Shown piece by piece: positions 1-8,825 of a DNA stretch of 64,000 bases. The notes under the pieces are model-generated. The model did not search any database and had not been told where the DNA came from. It saw only the letters and a program-made list of their open reading frames with translations. How positions within the stretch are numbered: position 1 is the stretch's first letter; each line of letters opens with the position of its first letter. This stretch comes from CBDEUK01 sp965250225. Its GTDB lineage: Bacteria > Pseudomonadota > Gammaproteobacteria > Eutrophobiales > Eutrophobiaceae. The stretch spans positions 15,024-79,023 of the forward strand of contig CBDFNQ010000022.1 in assembly GCA_965250225.1 (NCBI GenBank). The letters run 5' to 3'. The position numbers were made by a program, and so were the translations under genes.

Positions 1-130
1 CTTATGTCGTTGCTGTGAATAAAATATCTCGCTCATATATTGATATTGGTGTTTATTAAAAATTTGAACTTTGACCAGTTTCTTTCCAGTCAATGCGTCC
101 AGAAGTCTATCGGATTTAAAGCCGACACTG

Positions 131-156
131 CTTGAATAGCGGCATCGCGCCCATAT
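131..156 (+). promoter_or_regulatory. sigma-32 (heat shock) promoter of clpB
   Basis: A CTTGAA -35 element (131-136) is followed after 13 bases by CCCATAT (150-156). This matches the RpoH consensus CTTGAA / CCCCATnT at a normal spacing. It lies about 40 bases upstream of the clpB start codon, and clpB is a classical heat shock gene, so both sequence and position agree. Transcription would begin near 163. Confidence 0.8.
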
Positions 157-196
157 CTAACCTTAATATGAAATTCACTTTAATTAAGGAGCAAAC

Positions 197-2767
197 ATGA
201 GGCCTGATAAACTCACGACTAAATTCCAGATGGCTCTGGCAGATGCCCAGAGCATTGCTGTTGGTCGCGATCATCAATTCATAGAACCCGTGCATGTGTT
301 GTCTGCGATGCTGGCACAAGACGGAGCCACAATCTCACAGCTATTAAAGAATGCCGGATCTGATCTTACTCAATTAAAAGATCAGCTAAACACAGCACTG
401 GGACGGATCCCGACTGTTTCTGGCAACGAAGGCAACATCCACATATCAAAAAACCTTGAGCGCATGCTCAATATCACCGACAAAATGGCACAGGAAAGAG
501 GCGATCAATATATCTCCAGTGAATTATTTATTCTGGCTGCGATGGGTGACAAAAATGAACTCGGTGAACTGATCAAAAAAAGTGGTACCACACAAAAACG
601 CATTGAAGATGCCATTCAAAAAATCCGTGGCGGGGAATCGGTAACCGATCCCAATGCCGAAGAACATCGCCAGGCCCTGGAAAAATATACCATAGACCTC
701 ACTGCGCGCGCTGAATCCGGCAAACTCGATCCGGTCATTGGCCGTGATGAGGAAATCCGTCGAACGATTCAGGTCCTGCAACGACGCACGAAAAATAATC
801 CTGTCTTGATTGGCGAACCCGGTGTTGGAAAAACAGCCATCGTAGAAGGCCTGGCGCAACGTATCATCAATGGCGAGGTACCAGACGCTTTAAAGAGTAA
901 ACGCTTACTTTCACTAGACTTGTCAGCACTTATAGCTGGAGCAAAGTTTCGTGGTGAATTTGAGGAACGTTTAAAAGCAGTTTTAAACGATCTTTCTAAA
1001 CAGGAAGGCCAGATTATTCTATTCATCGATGAGGTTCATACGATGGTGGGTGCTGGCGCTGCCGAAGGTGCGATGGACGCAGGGAATATGCTTAAACCGG
1101 CTCTGGCACGTGGTGAGTTACATTGTGTTGGTGCCACAACACTGAATGAATATCGCGATAATATTGAAAAGGACGCTGCGCTCGAAAGACGTTTTCAGAA
1201 AATCCTGGTCAATGAGCCGAGTGTGGAAGATACCATTGCTATCTTGCGCGGACTCAAAGAACGTTACGAAGTGCATCATAATGTTCAAATCACCGATCCT
1301 GCCATTGTTGCGGCTGCTACCTTGTCTCATCGGTATATCTCCGATCGTCAACTGCCTGACAAGGCAATTGATCTGATTGATGAATCTGCCAGTCGTATCA
1401 GTATTGAAATTGATTCCAAACCGGAAAGTATGGATCGACTGGAACGGCGATTGATCCAGATGAAAATAGAGCGTGAAGCCTTAAAAAAAGAAACCGATGC
1501 AGCCTCAAAAAAACGTCTCGATGATCTACAGGAAGAAATTAAAAAAATAGAACGTGAATTTTCTGATCTGGAAGAGATCTGGATTTCTGAAAAAGCCGCT
1601 TTGCAAGGCACTCACAATATTAAGGAAAAACTCGAAAAAACCCGTCAGGAATTTGAAGCCGCACAAAGAGCCGGTGATTTAAGTCGAATGTCTGAACTGC
1701 AGTACGGAGTGATCCCGGGACTGGAAAAACAACTCGATATGGCAGCTCAAGCTGAGATGCAGGATATGAAGCTATTGAGAAACAAGGTCACTGAAAATGA
1801 AATTGCTGAGGTTGTTTCAAAATGGACCGGTATTCCAGTTGCCAAGATGTTGTCTGGTGAAAAAGAAAAATTACTGCATCTGGAAGATGCCTTACACCAA
1901 CGTGTCGTTGGTCAGGACGAAGCAATCAATGCTGTTGCTGATGCGATCCGACGTTCCAGAGCAGGGTTATCCGATCCCAATCGTCCGAATGGTTCCTTCA
2001 TGTTTCTAGGGCCTACCGGGGTTGGTAAAACCGAGCTTTGTAAGAGTCTGGCGGAATTTTTATTCGACACAGAAGAGGCCATGGTGCGTATCGATATGTC
2101 GGAATATATGGAAAAACACTCTGTTGCCCGTCTGATTGGCGCACCACCTGGCTATGTGGGTTACGATGCCGGTGGGCTCCTGACTGAGGCGATCCGTCGA
2201 CGTCCCTATTCTCTGGTATTACTCGATGAAGTTGAAAAGGCTCATCCTGATATCTTCAATGTCCTGTTACAGGTACTTGATGATGGACGTTTGACCGATG
2301 GCCAGGGACGAACAGTAGATTTTCGTAATACGATCATTGTCATGACGTCAAATCTTGGTTCGGAATTAATCCATACCATGTCGAATAATGATGAGTATGG
2401 AACAATGAAAGAGACCGTTTTAGAGGTCGTTGGCCAGCATTTTCGGCCTGAATTTATTAATAGAATCGATGAACTTGTAGTCTTCCATGCATTACAAAAA
2501 AATCAAATCAGGGCGATAACCGATGTCCAGATCCAACGACTTGAAAAACGCCTGTCAGAACAGGAAATACAGATCCAGATCTCGGAAAAAGCCAGGGATT
2601 TCATCGGTGATGCTGGCTTCGATCCGGTTTATGGTGCCAGGCCCTTAAAAAGAGCAATTCAAAATTATCTTGAGTCACCATTGGCCAGAGCAATACTGTC
2701 TGGACAATACGTTCCTGGTGACAATATTAATGTCGATTTGAAAGGCGGTAAATTACTCTTTGACTAA
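197..2767 (+). CDS. clpB: ATP-dependent disaggregase ClpB
   Basis: Hexameric cytosolic AAA+ chaperone that extracts proteins from aggregates together with DnaK/DnaJ/GrpE. The 856 residues match the usual ClpB length. An N-terminal Clp repeat domain (about 1-150) is followed by a first ATPase domain with Walker A GEPGVGKT near 206 and Walker B ILFIDEVH near 274. A long charged middle coiled coil (about 400-530) separates it from the second ATPase domain with GPTGVGKT near 605. The middle domain identifies ClpB rather than ClpA or ClpC. An AAGGAG ribosome binding site sits 5 bases before the ATG. The gene stands alone behind a sigma-32 promoter. Confidence 0.98.
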   Translation: MRPDKLTTKFQMALADAQSIAVGRDHQFIEPVHVLSAMLAQDGATISQLLKNAGSDLTQLKDQLNTALGRIPTVSGNEGNIHISKNLERMLNITDKMAQERGDQYISSELFILAAMGDKNELGELIKKSGTTQKRIEDAIQKIRGGESVTDPNAEEHRQALEKYTIDLTARAESGKLDPVIGRDEEIRRTIQVLQRRTKNNPVLIGEPGVGKTAIVEGLAQRIINGEVPDALKSKRLLSLDLSALIAGAKFRGEFEERLKAVLNDLSKQEGQIILFIDEVHTMVGAGAAEGAMDAGNMLKPALARGELHCVGATTLNEYRDNIEKDAALERRFQKILVNEPSVEDTIAILRGLKERYEVHHNVQITDPAIVAAATLSHRYISDRQLPDKAIDLIDESASRISIEIDSKPESMDRLERRLIQMKIEREALKKETDAASKKRLDDLQEEIKKIEREFSDLEEIWISEKAALQGTHNIKEKLEKTRQEFEAAQRAGDLSRMSELQYGVIPGLEKQLDMAAQAEMQDMKLLRNKVTENEIAEVVSKWTGIPVAKMLSGEKEKLLHLEDALHQRVVGQDEAINAVADAIRRSRAGLSDPNRPNGSFMFLGPTGVGKTELCKSLAEFLFDTEEAMVRIDMSEYMEKHSVARLIGAPPGYVGYDAGGLLTEAIRRRPYSLVLLDEVEKAHPDIFNVLLQVLDDGRLTDGQGRTVDFRNTIIVMTSNLGSELIHTMSNNDEYGTMKETVLEVVGQHFRPEFINRIDELVVFHALQKNQIRAITDVQIQRLEKRLSEQEIQIQISEKARDFIGDAGFDPVYGARPLKRAIQNYLESPLARAILSGQYVPGDNINVDLKGGKLLFD

Positions 2768-2993
2768 ATATATACTTAAAATATTTGCTAAATAATGAGT
2801 ATAAACAATTGAAATAACTTATAATTTTTGCTTTAATTTATGAGTTAAATGAATGCTGTTCCAATACCCTACATTTATACAGCTGGCCACGGGGCGGTAT
2901 GTGATGTGAGCTGCAATTATTAAGACCGGGAATTGGTAATTTTACCGGGATACACTAAGATTTAGCATCTGTCTGAGGAGTACAGAATCAGTC

Positions 2994-4712
2994 ATGGTAG
3001 CATCAGCAAAACAAACACATCTGAGCGGATTGGCTCGCAAGCTGGTTACTGACGGCTTACTAGAGGAAGCTGTCGCACTGGATGCCTATAAAAATGCACA
3101 AAAAGCTAAACAACCCTTCGTTGCTTATCTGGTAGAACATGGCCTGGCTCCGAGCGATAAGATTGCCCTGGCGGCGGCTAATGAATTTGGCGCGCCATTA
3201 GTTGATATTAATTGTTTTGACATCGATCCGGACGTTACTACCTTACTCAAAGAAGAGATGATTCAAAAACACCATGCCTTGCCGTTATTCAAACGCGGTT
3301 CACGACTGTTCATCGCTCTGTCTGATCCAACGAATCTACAGGCCCTGGATGAAATCAAGTTTGCTGTTGGTATGGCTACCGAGGCCATCCTGGTTGAAGA
3401 AGATAAGCTGGCAAAAGTCATTGTAAAAGCTCTGGATGATGCCGATGGTGGCCTGGTTGATCTGGATGCGGATGATTTTGACGATCTCGACGGGCTTGAG
3501 GTTGCCGATGAAGGTGGGAATCAGAAAGATGATGACAGTGATGTTGATGATGCACCGGTAGTACGTTTTATTAATAAACTGTTACTGGATGCGATTAAAA
3601 AAGGCGCTTCTGATCTCCACTTTGAACCTTATGAAAAATACTATCGCGTCCGTCTTCGTATTGATGGTGTGTTGGAAGAAGTCGCCAAACCACCCTTGGC
3701 AATGTCAAACAAAATGACGGCTCGTATCAAAGTCATGTCACGTCTAGATGTCTCTGAACGCCGTGTTCCTCAGGATGGCCGCATAAAATTAAAGTTATCA
3801 AAAAACAAATCCATCGATTTCCGTGTGAGTACCTGTCCAACTTTGTTTGGTGAAAAAACCGTTATGCGTATTCTGGATTCGGATGCCGCTGCACTACAAA
3901 TTGACCAACTCGGATATGAAGATTTCCAGAAAGAACTATTTCTGAAAAATCTAATGAAACCCTACGGCATGTTCCTGGTCACTGGACCCACTGGCAGTGG
4001 TAAAACGGTTTCGCTGTATACCGGCATTAATATCCTGAATAAAGTTGATATAAATATTTCAACCGCCGAAGACCCAGTGGAAATTAACCTTGCTGGTGTC
4101 AATCAGGTTCAGGTCGATGAACGTACTGGTATGACATTTCCAAAGGCACTTAAGGCTTTTTTACGACAGGATCCGGATATTATTCTAGTTGGTGAGATTC
4201 GAGATATAGAAACTGCATCAATTGCTGTAAAAGCAGCACAAACAGGGCACATGGTTATGTCTACACTGCATACCAATGATGGTCCTCAAACACTCACACG
4301 TTTGCAAGACATGGGCATACAGGCTTTTGCAGTAGCTACAACAATCAACCTAATAACGGCACAACGTCTCTGTCGGCGACTCCATCCAGACTACAGAGTC
4401 CCTGTTGAAATGCCAGAGGATGCCTTGCTTAAAGAAGGTTTTAGCAAAAAAGATATCAAAGAAGGATTTACCATTTTCGAACCAGGTGAAGGAAGTGACT
4501 GTCCAAGTGGCTACAAAGGTCGTGCTGGTATTTATCAAGTCATGCCCATTTCGGATGCTATGAAACGTTTAATCATAGAAGGTTCCAATTCCGTGCAACT
4601 GGCGGATCAAGCACTAACTGAAGGTTTTTGGGATATTCGAAAATCCGGGCTTGAAAAGGTGAAAACTGGCGTCACAAGCCTGACTGAAATCAATCGCGTA
4701 ACCGTCGAGTAA
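2994..4712 (+). CDS. pilB: type IV pilus extension ATPase PilB
   Basis: Cytoplasmic hexameric ATPase that powers pilin polymerisation. Its 572 residues show an N-terminal GspE/MshEN domain (about 1-150), an acidic Asp-rich linker (about 150-180), and a secretion ATPase core with Walker A GPTGSGKT near 331 and the Asp/His boxes typical of the family (RQDPDIILVGEIRD, STLHTND). The start has a TGAGGAG ribosome site. The C-terminal zinc motif is unusual: LCRRLH and GSDCPSGYKGR each keep only one cysteine of the two CxxC pairs usual in PilB/GspE. It is 5 bases upstream of pilC, so the two are cotranscribed. No pilA is present in the window. Confidence 0.96.
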   Translation: MVASAKQTHLSGLARKLVTDGLLEEAVALDAYKNAQKAKQPFVAYLVEHGLAPSDKIALAAANEFGAPLVDINCFDIDPDVTTLLKEEMIQKHHALPLFKRGSRLFIALSDPTNLQALDEIKFAVGMATEAILVEEDKLAKVIVKALDDADGGLVDLDADDFDDLDGLEVADEGGNQKDDDSDVDDAPVVRFINKLLLDAIKKGASDLHFEPYEKYYRVRLRIDGVLEEVAKPPLAMSNKMTARIKVMSRLDVSERRVPQDGRIKLKLSKNKSIDFRVSTCPTLFGEKTVMRILDSDAAALQIDQLGYEDFQKELFLKNLMKPYGMFLVTGPTGSGKTVSLYTGINILNKVDINISTAEDPVEINLAGVNQVQVDERTGMTFPKALKAFLRQDPDIILVGEIRDIETASIAVKAAQTGHMVMSTLHTNDGPQTLTRLQDMGIQAFAVATTINLITAQRLCRRLHPDYRVPVEMPEDALLKEGFSKKDIKEGFTIFEPGEGSDCPSGYKGRAGIYQVMPISDAMKRLIIEGSNSVQLADQALTEGFWDIRKSGLEKVKTGVTSLTEINRVTVE

Positions 4713-4717
4713 AAATT

Positions 4718-5935
4718 ATGGCTAAGGCAGTAATCAAGAAAAATATGTTCCTGTGGGAAGGACAGGATAAATCAGGTAAACGGGTCAAGGGAGAAATGAC
4801 GGGGCAAAGCGATGCCCTTGTCAAAGCCACATTGAGACGTCAAGGGATCAAGCCACTTAAGGTCAAAAAGAAGCCCAAACCACTGTTTGCTAAAAAACAG
4901 AAAATCACCTCAAAAGACATCACGGTTTTTAGTCGCCAACTGGCAACCATGATTTCATCTGGCGTACCTTTAGTACAGGCTTTTGAAATTGTCGGTCGTG
5001 GTCATGAAAATCTCAGTATGCAAGAACTCATACTCGGAGTAAAAACAGACGTTGAAGCAGGTAATAACCTGACAGAGGCCTTGCGTAAACATCCCCTTCA
5101 ATTTAATGATCTCTACTGTAACCTGGTTCAGGCAGGTGAACAGGCCGGTATTCTGGAAGCCATACTACACAAGATTGCAATATACATGGAAAAAACCGAG
5201 GCTTTGAAATCCAAAATTAAATCTGCGCTATTTTATCCAACAGCGGTGATTGTCGTTGCTTTTATCATTGTCTCTATCCTTATGATCTTTGTGATCCCAA
5301 TGTTCAAGACATTATTTGATGACTTTGGTGCAGATCTACCGGCACTAACACAAATACTGATAGATATGTCTAACTGGTTTGTAAATTACTGGTGGCTAAT
5401 GCTGGCAATAATTATCGGAGTGGTAGTCGGTTTCATAGAGGGTAAAAGACGCTCACAAAAATTTGCCCATTTCCTGGATCGGTGGTCGTTAAAATTACCT
5501 GTCATTGGCCTAATTCTGGAAAAATCTGCTATCGCCAGATTTTCCCGCACACTGGAAACCATGTTTGCAGCAGGTACCCCTCTGGTTGAATCCATGACCT
5601 CAGTGGCGGGGGCTTGTGGCAATATTGTCTTTCACGATGCCACGTTGAAAATGCGTGATGAAATCTCTACCGGAACCCAATTACAATCCGCAATGAGAGA
5701 TTCCCAGCTATTTCCAAACATGGTTGTACAAATGGTTGCGATTGGTGAAGAATCCGGTGCCATAGATACTATGCTGGGTAAAGTAGCTGACTGGTATGAG
5801 CAGGAAGTGGATGATGCTGTTGAGGCCTTAACGAGTTTGCTCGAACCAATGATCATGGCATTTCTTGGTGTGGTCATCGGTGGTATTGTTGTTGGTATGT
5901 ATTTACCAATATTCAAACTGGGCTCCGTTGTATAA
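4718..5935 (+). CDS. pilC: type IV pilus inner membrane platform protein PilC
   Basis: Polytopic inner membrane protein that couples the PilB and PilT motors to the growing pilus fibre. It has 405 residues, the normal PilC/GspF length. Two T2SSF domains are visible: one around 70-195 ending in a long hydrophobic helix (AVIVVAFIIVSILMIFVIP), and a second around 270-395 ending in a C-terminal membrane helix (IMAFLGVVIGGIVVGMYLP). A further membrane segment lies near 225. The start is 5 bases after pilB and pilD follows after 41 bases, so this is a pilBCD operon. Confidence 0.97.
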   Translation: MAKAVIKKNMFLWEGQDKSGKRVKGEMTGQSDALVKATLRRQGIKPLKVKKKPKPLFAKKQKITSKDITVFSRQLATMISSGVPLVQAFEIVGRGHENLSMQELILGVKTDVEAGNNLTEALRKHPLQFNDLYCNLVQAGEQAGILEAILHKIAIYMEKTEALKSKIKSALFYPTAVIVVAFIIVSILMIFVIPMFKTLFDDFGADLPALTQILIDMSNWFVNYWWLMLAIIIGVVVGFIEGKRRSQKFAHFLDRWSLKLPVIGLILEKSAIARFSRTLETMFAAGTPLVESMTSVAGACGNIVFHDATLKMRDEISTGTQLQSAMRDSQLFPNMVVQMVAIGEESGAIDTMLGKVADWYEQEVDDAVEALTSLLEPMIMAFLGVVIGGIVVGMYLPIFKLGSVV

Positions 5936-5976
5936 GCATTCAACTTGTCCAAATTTTTTACGGATGATCGTCAATC

Positions 5977-6855
5977 ATGGCTTTGTTAAGTCTGCTTGAG
6001 AACTCCACAGTATTCCTTTTGAGTATGATATTTGTTGTCGGCCTTCTTGTCGGCAGTTTCCTCAATGTCGTTATATATCGTTTGCCTGTTATGCTAAACA
6101 GGCAATGGCGGGAAGAATGTTGTGACTTTCTGGCTATTGATAATCCTGAGAATACAGATAACGGAAGTTTTAATTTAAGCATACCTCGCTCCACGTGTCC
6201 CGGCTGCGGGCATAAAATTACCGCACTTGAAAACATACCGATCCTAAGCTATCTATTTTTAAAAGGGCGTTGCTCTAACTGTTCAACAAAGATTTCAATT
6301 CGTTATCCTGCCATTGAATTGCTCAGTGGTATTCTCTCATTGGTTTGTGCCTGGTATTTTGGATTCAGCTATCAGACACTACTATTAATGATCCTCTCCT
6401 GGACTTTGATATGTTTGACGATGATCGATTATGAACATCAGTTATTGCCAGACGATCTCACCTTACCTGTGCTTTGGTTGGGAATCATCTGTAATTATTT
6501 CGGTATATTTACCGATCTAAATTCATCCATTCTCGGCGCTGTTTTTGGTTACCTCGCTTTTTGGTCTGTTTACATGGGATTCAAATTACTCACAGGAAAA
6601 GAAGGCATGGGACATGGTGATTTTAAATTATTAGCCATGCTGGGTGCCTGGCTTGGATGGCAACTCTTACCAGTCATTATTATTCTTTCTTCATTAATCG
6701 GTGCTGTGGTAGGTATTTCACTCATATCATTTACTTCTCATACAAAATCTAAACCCATACCTTTTGGGCCATACATAGCGATTGCCGGTTGGGTAGCTAT
6801 CTTTTGGGGCAAACAAATTACAGATATCTACCTTAATTGGTCGCAACTTGGATGA
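5977..6855 (+). CDS. pilD: prepilin peptidase / N-methyltransferase PilD
   Basis: Bifunctional membrane aspartyl protease that removes the prepilin leader and methylates the new N-terminal residue; it may also serve type II secretion pseudopilins. The 292 residues contain the N-terminal cytoplasmic loop with both zinc-binding CxxC pairs (CPGC and CSNC). The catalytic aspartates appear in MIDYEHQLLPDD and GMGHGDFK (the GxGD motif). About seven to eight hydrophobic segments follow the family pattern. Its TGA overlaps the ATG of coaE. Confidence 0.97.
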   Translation: MALLSLLENSTVFLLSMIFVVGLLVGSFLNVVIYRLPVMLNRQWREECCDFLAIDNPENTDNGSFNLSIPRSTCPGCGHKITALENIPILSYLFLKGRCSNCSTKISIRYPAIELLSGILSLVCAWYFGFSYQTLLLMILSWTLICLTMIDYEHQLLPDDLTLPVLWLGIICNYFGIFTDLNSSILGAVFGYLAFWSVYMGFKLLTGKEGMGHGDFKLLAMLGAWLGWQLLPVIIILSSLIGAVVGISLISFTSHTKSKPIPFGPYIAIAGWVAIFWGKQITDIYLNWSQLG

Positions 6856-7466
6856 ACAAACTCTTGCGAGTCGGCTTAACTGGCGGAATTGGCAGTGGGA
6901 AAACAACTGTATGCAATTACTTTATCAAACACGATGTACCTATTATTGATGCGGATATCATTTCAAGGAAGGTAGTTGAACCCGGAGCACCAGGACTGAA
7001 TAATATTATCAAAGAATTTGGCACTTCTGTTCTTACAAAAAATCATCAGTTGGATCGGGTGCTTCTGCGTAAACTTATCTTTAATAATTTTGAACAGCGT
7101 GAAAAATTAAATTCAATCTTGCATCCACTTATTTACAAAGAAATAGATCGGCAAATCTACACTCTTTCAGCTCCCTACTGTATTATTTCGATTCCGCTAT
7201 TGATTGAAACCGGAGGGGATAAATATGTAGACAGAATACTGCTGGTTGATACAGAAGTAGAGTCTCAGTTAGAACGAGCAAGCGCTCGTGATGACTCTGA
7301 TCAGACACAGATCGGCAAGATTGTTCACTCACAAACCAGTCGGGAATCTCGTCTCAGTGTTGTAGATGACATCATTAACAATGATGGAAACCTTGAAGAA
7401 TTAGAGAAGTGTGTTGACAATTTACACCAGTTTTATCTTGATTTAGCCAAAAAGACTGCGCATTAA
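6852..7466 (+). CDS. coaE: dephospho-CoA kinase
   Basis: Catalyses the last step of coenzyme A synthesis, ATP-dependent phosphorylation of the 3'-hydroxyl of dephospho-CoA. The P-loop GLTGGIGSGKTT lies at the N-terminus, followed by DADIISRKVVEPG and the ISIPLLIETGG region typical of CoaE. I chose the ATG at 6852, which forms an ATGA overlap with the pilD stop; an in-frame TTG at 6837 would add five residues. The product is 204 residues. Position after pilD is conserved in gammaproteobacteria. Confidence 0.96.
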   Translation: MNKLLRVGLTGGIGSGKTTVCNYFIKHDVPIIDADIISRKVVEPGAPGLNNIIKEFGTSVLTKNHQLDRVLLRKLIFNNFEQREKLNSILHPLIYKEIDRQIYTLSAPYCIISIPLLIETGGDKYVDRILLVDTEVESQLERASARDDSDQTQIGKIVHSQTSRESRLSVVDDIINNDGNLEELEKCVDNLHQFYLDLAKKTAH

Positions 7467-7537
7467 ATCACATATGGATTTGCCAGTTTTGTTTAAAAAG
7501 CTGGAAAATATGTTAATTTCCCGATATTTTAACCATC

Positions 7538-8311
7538 GTGCAAAAACATATCATTTATGAACAACCACTGAACGAGCGGATCCGCACTTTTCTTCGGCTT
7601 GAATTTCTGTTCGACACCATAAAACAGCGCCGCGACGGAACAACTCAAATCGATAGCCGCGATACTATCGAAGCAATGATTGATGTTATTGAATTGCTCT
7701 CTCGTTTCGATATTAAAAGAGAACTCATCAAGGAACTCGAAAGGCATATTAATTCATTGACATTATTGGTTGAAAATCCAAATGTCGATCAGAAACAATT
7801 AAATACATTCCTGACAGAAATACATCAACATCTTAGTCGATTACACGATCCTGGTTTCCAACCAGGCAAACTGTTTTCAAAACATGAACTCCTCGTTTCG
7901 GTAAAACAACGGAGTGTCATAACAGGCGGATGTTGTAATTTTGATTTACCCAATTATCACCACTGGTTAAATAAGCCTGTTGCTACACGGATGGAACTGA
8001 TGGATGAATTATATACTGATATTGAAGTTTTAGATAAATCCATAATACTTTCACTGCATATTTTAAGAAACAGCAGTTCTCCTACTGACGAAACAGCTGA
8101 ATCAGGTTTCTTTCAAAAGAACATTGGTCCAAAACTCTTTTGTCGAATGTTGCAAATAATATTACCGAAAGATTCTGATTGTTACCCTGAAATAAGTGCC
8201 GGGAAACATCGTTTTTCAATCCGCTTTATGAAACAGGATAATACTGCTGAAAGACCGACTCAAACAGATGATGATGTGGAATTTAAACTATCTTGTTGCT
8301 TATCATCGTAA
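7538..8311 (+). CDS. zapD: cell division protein ZapD
   Basis: Cytoplasmic protein that crosslinks FtsZ filaments at the midcell ring (formerly YacF, DUF1342). The 257 residues begin QKHIIYEQPLNERIRTFLRLE, the family's hallmark N-terminus, and continue with the helical region containing DVIELLSRFDIKRELIKELE. The C-terminal beta domain follows. The start is read as GTG at 7538; no in-frame ATG lies close by and homology begins here. It sits between coaE and yacG, the usual location. Confidence 0.95.
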   Translation: MQKHIIYEQPLNERIRTFLRLEFLFDTIKQRRDGTTQIDSRDTIEAMIDVIELLSRFDIKRELIKELERHINSLTLLVENPNVDQKQLNTFLTEIHQHLSRLHDPGFQPGKLFSKHELLVSVKQRSVITGGCCNFDLPNYHHWLNKPVATRMELMDELYTDIEVLDKSIILSLHILRNSSSPTDETAESGFFQKNIGPKLFCRMLQIILPKDSDCYPEISAGKHRFSIRFMKQDNTAERPTQTDDDVEFKLSCCLSS

Positions 8312-8315
8312 TATT

Positions 8316-8501
8316 ATGAAAAAATCCTGCCCTACTTGCTCTCAAGAAACAAACATCAAGCCGGATAATAAATTTCGTCCTTTTTGTTCTGAACGATGTC
8401 GTCTAATCGATCTCGGAGATTGGCTGACGGAAAATAATAGTATACCTACTGATGAACAGGAAGTTCAGGAAACTGATTTTAGTTCGCAAATTGAACATTA
8501 A
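8316..8501 (+). CDS. yacG: DNA gyrase inhibitor YacG
   Basis: Small zinc protein of 61 residues known to bind GyrB and inhibit gyrase. It shows the four zinc cysteines as CPTC near the N-terminus and CSERCR about 20 residues later, followed by LIDLGDWL, the family signature. I chose the ATG at 8316; upstream in-frame codons run into the end of zapD without family similarity. The C-terminal tail is acidic. It starts 4 bases after the zapD stop, so translation is probably coupled. Confidence 0.93.
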   Translation: MKKSCPTCSQETNIKPDNKFRPFCSERCRLIDLGDWLTENNSIPTDEQEVQETDFSSQIEH

Positions 8502-8533
8502 TAATAGAAGAAACAACATTGTCTCTAATTATT

Positions 8534-8564
8534 TAGGAAAACTCTGATTAAGTCAGAATTTCCT
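8534..8564. repeat. dispersed imperfect palindrome, copy 1
   Basis: A 31-base imperfect palindrome with core TCTGATTAAGTCAGA flanked by GGAAA and TTTCC. A second copy lies in opposite orientation at 49020-49050 with core TCTGATTTAATCAGA and similar flanks. Two near-identical copies 40 kb apart in intergenic DNA indicate a small dispersed repeat family. Confidence 0.65.
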
Positions 8565-8575
8565 GTGGTACATAG

Positions 8576-8751
8576 GCAAGGATTGCTCGGCTTTGGCTGA
8601 AAAATTTGTTCCAGACATTTTTACCCGAATATCTCCTATATTCGTCCCGACGTCACTCTACCCCATCCTTGGGGTCGTCCGGACAATCCTGTTGCATTTC
8701 CTCCTTCCATGGAGGTCATATGCCGACATTATCAATACGTTATTGATAATG
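8576..8751. other. highly structured non-coding element with serial hairpins
   Basis: This non-coding stretch between yacG and the converging mutT-like gene contains four separate hairpins in a row: CGAATAT..ATATTCG (8626-8644), ACCCC..GGGGT (8660-8675), CCTCC..GGAGG (8700-8715) and an 11-base perfect stem CATTATCAATA..TATTGATAATG with a 3-base loop (8727-8751). GCAAGGATTG (8576-8585) and the near-complement CAATCCTGTTGC (8684-8695) can close the first two hairpins into one branched structure. A GTCCGGAC palindrome lies at 8677-8684. No ORF is present. It could be a repeat element, a structured RNA or a complex bidirectional terminator; I cannot decide which. Confidence 0.5.
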
Positions 8752-8800
8752 AAAGAAAACTAAAAATCACATTTATCTCAACGGATGGAGTGTATGCAAT

Positions 8801-8821
8801 GCAATCGCCCGGAGCGATTGC
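8801..8821. terminator. hairpin just beyond the stop of the mutT-like gene
   Basis: A perfect 8-base stem GCAATCGC..GCGATTGC with a 5-base loop ends 4 bases from the stop codon of the minus-strand gene. No clear T-run follows on either strand, so intrinsic termination is uncertain; it may protect the 3' end of the mRNA. Confidence 0.45.
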
Positions 8822-8825
8822 TGCG

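Noticed and set aside
3..59. Open frame from the left edge ending at a TAA, possibly the 3' end of an upstream gene
   Set aside because: Only about 18 codons, no recognisable family, so a gene end cannot be supported.
2768..2993. Possible sigma-54 promoter or small pilin gene ahead of pilB
   Set aside because: No GG/GC pair at the right spacing and no reading frame with a prepilin leader.
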